Made by a program: the position numbers and the translations under genes. Shown one piece after another: positions 61,021-64,000 of a stretch of DNA of 64,000 bases (the stretch's first letter is position 1; every line of letters starts with the position of its first letter). Source of the DNA: Hyphomicrobiales bacterium (GTDB lineage: Bacteria > Pseudomonadota > Alphaproteobacteria > Rhizobiales > Rhizobiaceae). The notes beneath the pieces were generated by a model. That model was not told where the DNA came from and did no database searches. It saw nothing but the letters and a program-made list of their open reading frames with translations. The stretch lies in the NCBI GenBank assembly GCA_900472395.1, contig UCHV01000011.1:205806-269805 (forward strand). Direction: 5' to 3'.

Positions 61021-61917
61021 ATGAACCCCAGCGCCAGCCAACTCGATTCCGCCGAGCTTGCCGCCCTTCTGCATTTTTATGCGGATGCCGGTGTCGAGTG
61101 GCTGCTGGAAGACGAACCGGTGGATCGCATCGCCGAATTTGCGCAGCAGCAGGCGGCGCGGGCAAACCGCCAGCCGCAGCAGCAGGTGCCGGCGGCACAA
61201 CAGCAAACACAAATTCAGGGCGACAGTGCCCCAGCCCAGCAGGCAAAGGTCGCGCCCGGCCGCGCGGCGCCGCCGCCACCGCGCCCTTCCAGCACACCAG
61301 TCGCCATTCCCGACGATCAGGCCATCGCCGCCGCCCGCTTTGCCGCCGACAGCGCCCGTTCGCTGGACGAGCTGAAAAGCGCGATGGAGGCGTTCGGCAG
61401 CTGCAATCTCAAGCACGGCGCCCGTTCCACCGTGTTTGCCAGCGGCAATGCCTCCTCCGGCATCATGGTCATCGGCCCGATGCCAAATGCCGACGATGAC
61501 CGTGACGGCATGCCGTTTTCCGGTCGTCAGGGCCAGATGCTCGACCGTATGCTGGCCGCCATCGGCCTGTCGCGCGACACCGTTCTCTTGTCCAATGCCG
61601 TTCCGTGGCGCCCGCCGGGCAATCGCACACCATCGCCCGCCGAAATGGAAATCTGCCGGCCGTTCATTGAACGCCAGATCGCGCTCGTCGAACCTAAGCT
61701 GATGCTTTTGCTCGGCAACTTTACCGCTAAGTGTCTGATTGGCGGAGATGCCTCGATCTTTTCCATGCGAGGGTCCTGGCGCGATGTCACGGTTGGCAAC
61801 ACCACCGTCTCGACATTGGCCAGCCTGCACCCGCAGGATCTCATGGCTGCCCCTGCAAACAAGGCGCTTGCCTGGCAGGATCTGCTCGTTTTCAAGGCAA
61901 GACTGAGCGTTCTTTAG
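61021..61917 (+). CDS. Uracil-DNA glycosylase, family 4-type variant
   Basis: A 298-residue protein. After about 100 residues of Gln/Ala/Pro-rich linker comes a UDG fold: FGSCNLKHGARSTVFASGN, VIGPMPNADDDRDGMPFSGR (motif 1, normally GEAPG), LLSNAVPWRPPGNRTPSPAE (motif 2) and STLASLHPQDLMAAP (motif 3, HP-Q in place of HPS/HPA). The iron-sulfur Cys set of standard family 4 is incomplete. It is expected to remove uracil from DNA, but the changed motif 1 makes activity uncertain. It starts at ATG 61021 after the repeat element. Confidence 0.8.
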   Translation: MNPSASQLDSAELAALLHFYADAGVEWLLEDEPVDRIAEFAQQQAARANRQPQQQVPAAQQQTQIQGDSAPAQQAKVAPGRAAPPPPRPSSTPVAIPDDQAIAAARFAADSARSLDELKSAMEAFGSCNLKHGARSTVFASGNASSGIMVIGPMPNADDDRDGMPFSGRQGQMLDRMLAAIGLSRDTVLLSNAVPWRPPGNRTPSPAEMEICRPFIERQIALVEPKLMLLLGNFTAKCLIGGDASIFSMRGSWRDVTVGNTTVSTLASLHPQDLMAAPANKALAWQDLLVFKARLSVL

Positions 61918-62064
61918 TCAAATATACAATCGATTAAAGAAATATGACAAAAGCCATGCAGGTTCCGCATGGCTGCACGGCTTTAACGTGCATTGCGAAA
62001 TTTGCGCTGCACTGCGATATAAAGCCATGTCTTGGGAGGAATTCTGGTTTAAGGAACCAAGGCA

Positions 62065-62256
62065 ATGACCACGAACACCCGCCCGATCCATTCGGGTTTT
62101 GAAAGCCTGCAGATCGCCGGCCTGTCCGCGCGCACCACCGAAGGTTACCACCATTTCGGTTCGGTGACGAACGAGCAGCTGACGTCAGCCGGTTTTGCCC
62201 GCCGCGGCATGCTGACCCGCCCCACTGCCGTTTTTGCGGATTTTCGCGAACGTTGA
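62065..62256 (+). CDS. Very small protein, unknown function (63 aa)
   Basis: A 63-residue soluble basic protein (MTTNTRPIHSGFESLQIAGL, then SARTTEGYHHFGSVTNEQLT, ending FADFRER) after AAGGAACCAAGGCA. No domain, signal peptide or membrane segment is seen. It follows the UDG gene by 147 bases with an eight-pair hairpin AGCCATGC/GCATGGCT (61952-61974) between. Codon use is typical, so the gene is probably real. Confidence 0.5.
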   Translation: MTTNTRPIHSGFESLQIAGLSARTTEGYHHFGSVTNEQLTSAGFARRGMLTRPTAVFADFRER

Positions 62257-62409
62257 TCCGCTGACGGCAGTCGCCGTCATCCGGTCGAAATGCGCATATA
62301 CGGCGTCAGGTCCTTTCGGTCTGGCGCTTTTTGCGTTTGCAAGATCGCGCCATCGTCAGGCAGCGTCAAACTAATCCGCATGCTGGCCCCGCATCGAGGG
62401 AGTAACGAT

Positions 62410-62550
62410 ATGAAAATGAACATCCATCCCCTGCGCTCCTTGCGCGACAACCTGCGTGACATCGGCACGGCCATCAATGCGTCGCGCCAGTACACGCGTT
62501 CGACCCGCAGCAGAAAAGCCCCGCAGTCCGACGCAGGCATTCATTTCTAA
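62410..62550 (+). CDS. Very small basic protein (46 aa)
   Basis: A 46-residue frame from ATG 62410, with GAGGGAG eight bases ahead, to TAA at 62550. It reads MKMNIHPLRSLRDNLRDIGT, then AINASRQYTRSTRS and ends DAGIHF. It is Arg-rich and helical at its N-terminus. The longer frame from 62290 has no ribosome binding site. No family is recognised. Confidence 0.5.
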   Translation: MKMNIHPLRSLRDNLRDIGTAINASRQYTRSTRSRKAPQSDAGIHF

Positions 62551-62576
62551 GGCTTGAGGGGCACAATGCCTGGCGT

Positions 62577-63548
62577 TCAGCTTGGCGGCGTTGCCTTGCG
62601 GGCGGCCTTGCGCTCCAACCCCAATCTGTGTTCGCGGTAGATGATGAAGATGCCGGCGGAAACAGTGATCGCCGTGCCGATCAACATCGTCACCGTCGGA
62701 ATGTCGCCGAACAGAATGAAGGCGATGACAATCCCGAGCAGGATCGACGTGTAGTCAAACGGCGCCACCGTCGAGACATCGGCATTGCGATAGGCTTCGG
62801 TCAGAAGCAATTGCCCTACCCCACCGCAGAAGCCGGATCCGATCAGGAAAAACGCCTGCCAGAAGGTCAGGGCAGACCAGCCGAACGGGATGCTCACCAG
62901 CGAAAAGATCGCGCCCGACAGCGAGAAATAGAGAACGATCGTCGCGGTCTTTTCGGTGCTGACCAATTGCCGCGTCTGGATCATTGCAAAACCGGCGAGG
63001 AAAGAAGACATCAGCACGGATGCGGCGCCTATCGCCTGCCCGTTGCCAAAGCCGCCGTCGTCGAACATCGTCAGTTTCGGCCATGAAATGATCATCACAC
63101 CAAAAATGCCGATCGCCACGGCCGACCATCGATAGATACGCACTTTTTCCTTGAGGAAGATGGCGGCGCAGATGACGCCCATCAGCGGCGAGGCATAACC
63201 GATGGCAATCGCATCCGGCAGTGGCAGATGCACGAGGCCGTAAAAACCGAACCCCATCGAGGCTATGCCCAGAAAACCGCGCTTGAAATGACCGAAGAGG
63301 TTATTGGTGTGGAAGGCCGCGCCGAGATCGGTGCGGATGGCGAGGTACGCCATGATGGGAACGAGCGCGAAAGCGGAGCGGAAAAACGTCACCTGCCCCG
63401 CTTCGACGTCGGGGCCGGCTGCCTTGATGCAGGTCTGCATGCCAAGGAAGGCGACAACGGAGAAGAGTTTCAACGCGATCCCCTTGAGGGGATTGATCGC
63501 TTCGGGCGCCATCTCGGACTCGTTGTGAAGGCAGGTCGGAGAAACCAT
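62577..63548 (-). CDS. EamA/DMT family transporter
   Basis: A 323-residue transporter with ten membrane helices in two EamA repeats: LKLFSVVAFLGMQTCIKAAG opens the first, and MSSFLAGFAMIQTRQLVSTE the second. FDYTSILLGIVIAFILFGDI is the typical late helix. The start is uncertain: ATG 63548 or 63512 both lack a strong ribosome binding site, and the frame opens at 63584. The substrate is unknown. It resembles the carboxylate or amino-acid metabolite exporter groups of the family. Confidence 0.85.
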   Translation of the reverse strand: MVSPTCLHNESEMAPEAINPLKGIALKLFSVVAFLGMQTCIKAAGPDVEAGQVTFFRSAFALVPIMAYLAIRTDLGAAFHTNNLFGHFKRGFLGIASMGFGFYGLVHLPLPDAIAIGYASPLMGVICAAIFLKEKVRIYRWSAVAIGIFGVMIISWPKLTMFDDGGFGNGQAIGAASVLMSSFLAGFAMIQTRQLVSTEKTATIVLYFSLSGAIFSLVSIPFGWSALTFWQAFFLIGSGFCGGVGQLLLTEAYRNADVSTVAPFDYTSILLGIVIAFILFGDIPTVTMLIGTAITVSAGIFIIYREHRLGLERKAARKATPPS

Positions 63549-64000
63549 CCTGCAGGGAAATTGAAATATCAGTTGGTATGCCAATCAATGTGGCCAAAAA
63601 GAGTTCACATCTTCTTACGAATGCGTGATCGCTCGGGCTTCGCGCCAAATAATTCGAAATTGCTTGCGAACGCCAGCCGACGAGACATCACTCCCCCGCT
63701 GCTGGCGGCTGACGAACCAAGTATTAATGATAAAACTTCAAATCGAGTGCCGGATTGCAGCCATATAGGCGCCCATACGCCGAATTATGTGGTTCGCGCG
63801 CAAGCCGCTCCCCAAATTGGCACACATCAACTGGTACGTCTTGGCTGCTGATCGTCAACATCTGGAGTGTTGAAAAACGTGGCGTAGCACCAATTCCATC
63901 ATAGATTAGCGCGACCTACAACATACACGCGACATGTAACATTTTGGCGCGATGTTCGAGAACTTTAGCAATCGTTCAGCTTTCGCTGCCATTATCCCGG
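63549..64000. other. Intergenic region and window end
   Basis: The last 452 bases are AT-richer than average and hold no credible complete gene. The only possible start is ATG 63952 (MFENFSNRSAFAAIIP, open to the edge), without a visible ribosome binding site. No tRNA, repeat or hairpin was seen. Confidence 0.45.

Noticed and set aside
63228..63851. 207-codon plus frame opposite the 5' part of the DMT transporter
   Set aside because: Antisense shadow running on into a non-coding end region.
63952..64000. Possible start of a gene running off the window
   Set aside because: Only 16 codons visible and no ribosome binding site, so it cannot be supported.

Overview
The window is a contiguous piece of chromosome from an alphaproteobacterium of the Rhizobiaceae, most like the Agrobacterium/Rhizobium group. 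The evidence is the gene set and its order: lepB-rnc-era-recO, rpoZ followed by a long bifunctional rsh gene, smpB next to dapA, three tandem porins of the rhizobial Porin_2 type, a rhizobial-type flagellin, and several short proteins of rhizobial type. Coding density is high, GC-rich codons dominate, and many neighbours overlap by ATGA or GTGA. No phage, insertion sequence, CRISPR array or rRNA operon is visible. One tRNA gene, tRNA-Ser(GCT), is present.

Region by region. 1-2.9 kb: a LysE/ArgO-type exporter cut by the window edge, a YedK/HMCES DNA-protein crosslink protein, a YnfA-type small membrane protein and, divergently, a higBA toxin-antitoxin pair fused by overlap to a Nudix gene. 2.9-7.7 kb: small secreted or unknown proteins, then a tightly overlapping ygfZ - HD hydrolase - tyrosine phosphatase operon and an MscS channel. 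7.9-16.6 kb: a giant DUF2339 membrane protein coupled to an HD protein, a MOSC protein, a DMT transporter, an orphan flagellin, an MFS transporter and recO. 17.2-26.5 kb: the housekeeping block (era, rnc, lepB, acpS, DUF2062, DUF3563, rsh, rpoZ, a NYN-domain protein, smpB, dapA). 26.8-33.6 kb: a soluble lytic transglycosylase, three tandem porins each with its own terminator, and tRNA-Ser.

33.7-46.9 kb: a ferredoxin reductase-like flavoprotein, a degenerate PilZ protein, a HisC-like aminotransferase, a Sel1 protein, DUF2147 and other small secreted proteins, AMP nucleosidase, a three-gene set for lipid-linked sugar transfer (flippase-like, DPM-like GT2, GT-C), and a divergent class III aminotransferase / gamma-glutamylputrescine synthetase pair. 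47-49 kb: an AT-rich start, then two unrecognised genes that share an N-terminal domain; the first adds a Cys/His-rich domain that looks like a thiol peptidase or amidase. This is the best candidate for an undescribed system. 49-57.5 kb: a lipid/diacylglycerol kinase, an MFS exporter behind a leader with a hairpin terminator, a zinc-type alcohol dehydrogenase, a lipoprotein L,D-transpeptidase, ETF-ubiquinone oxidoreductase divergent from an atypical SDR across an ACGT-rich palindrome, and a Pro/Ala-rich disordered protein. 57.5-64 kb: a class D beta-lactamase divergent from an AmpR-type regulator, an Hsp70-like ATPase without substrate domain, a mosaic palindromic repeat element, a variant family-4 uracil-DNA glycosylase, two very small proteins and a DMT transporter.

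Functions that hang together are stringent control and RNA/translation quality (rsh, rpoZ, smpB, rnc, era), envelope maintenance (lepB, slt, L,D-transpeptidase, porins, beta-lactamase with AmpR, glycosyltransfer cluster), DNA damage handling (YedK, RecO, UDG, Nudix) and nitrogen/polyamine use (puuA-like plus aminotransferase, dapA). All calls come from reading the sequence; no database search was run.
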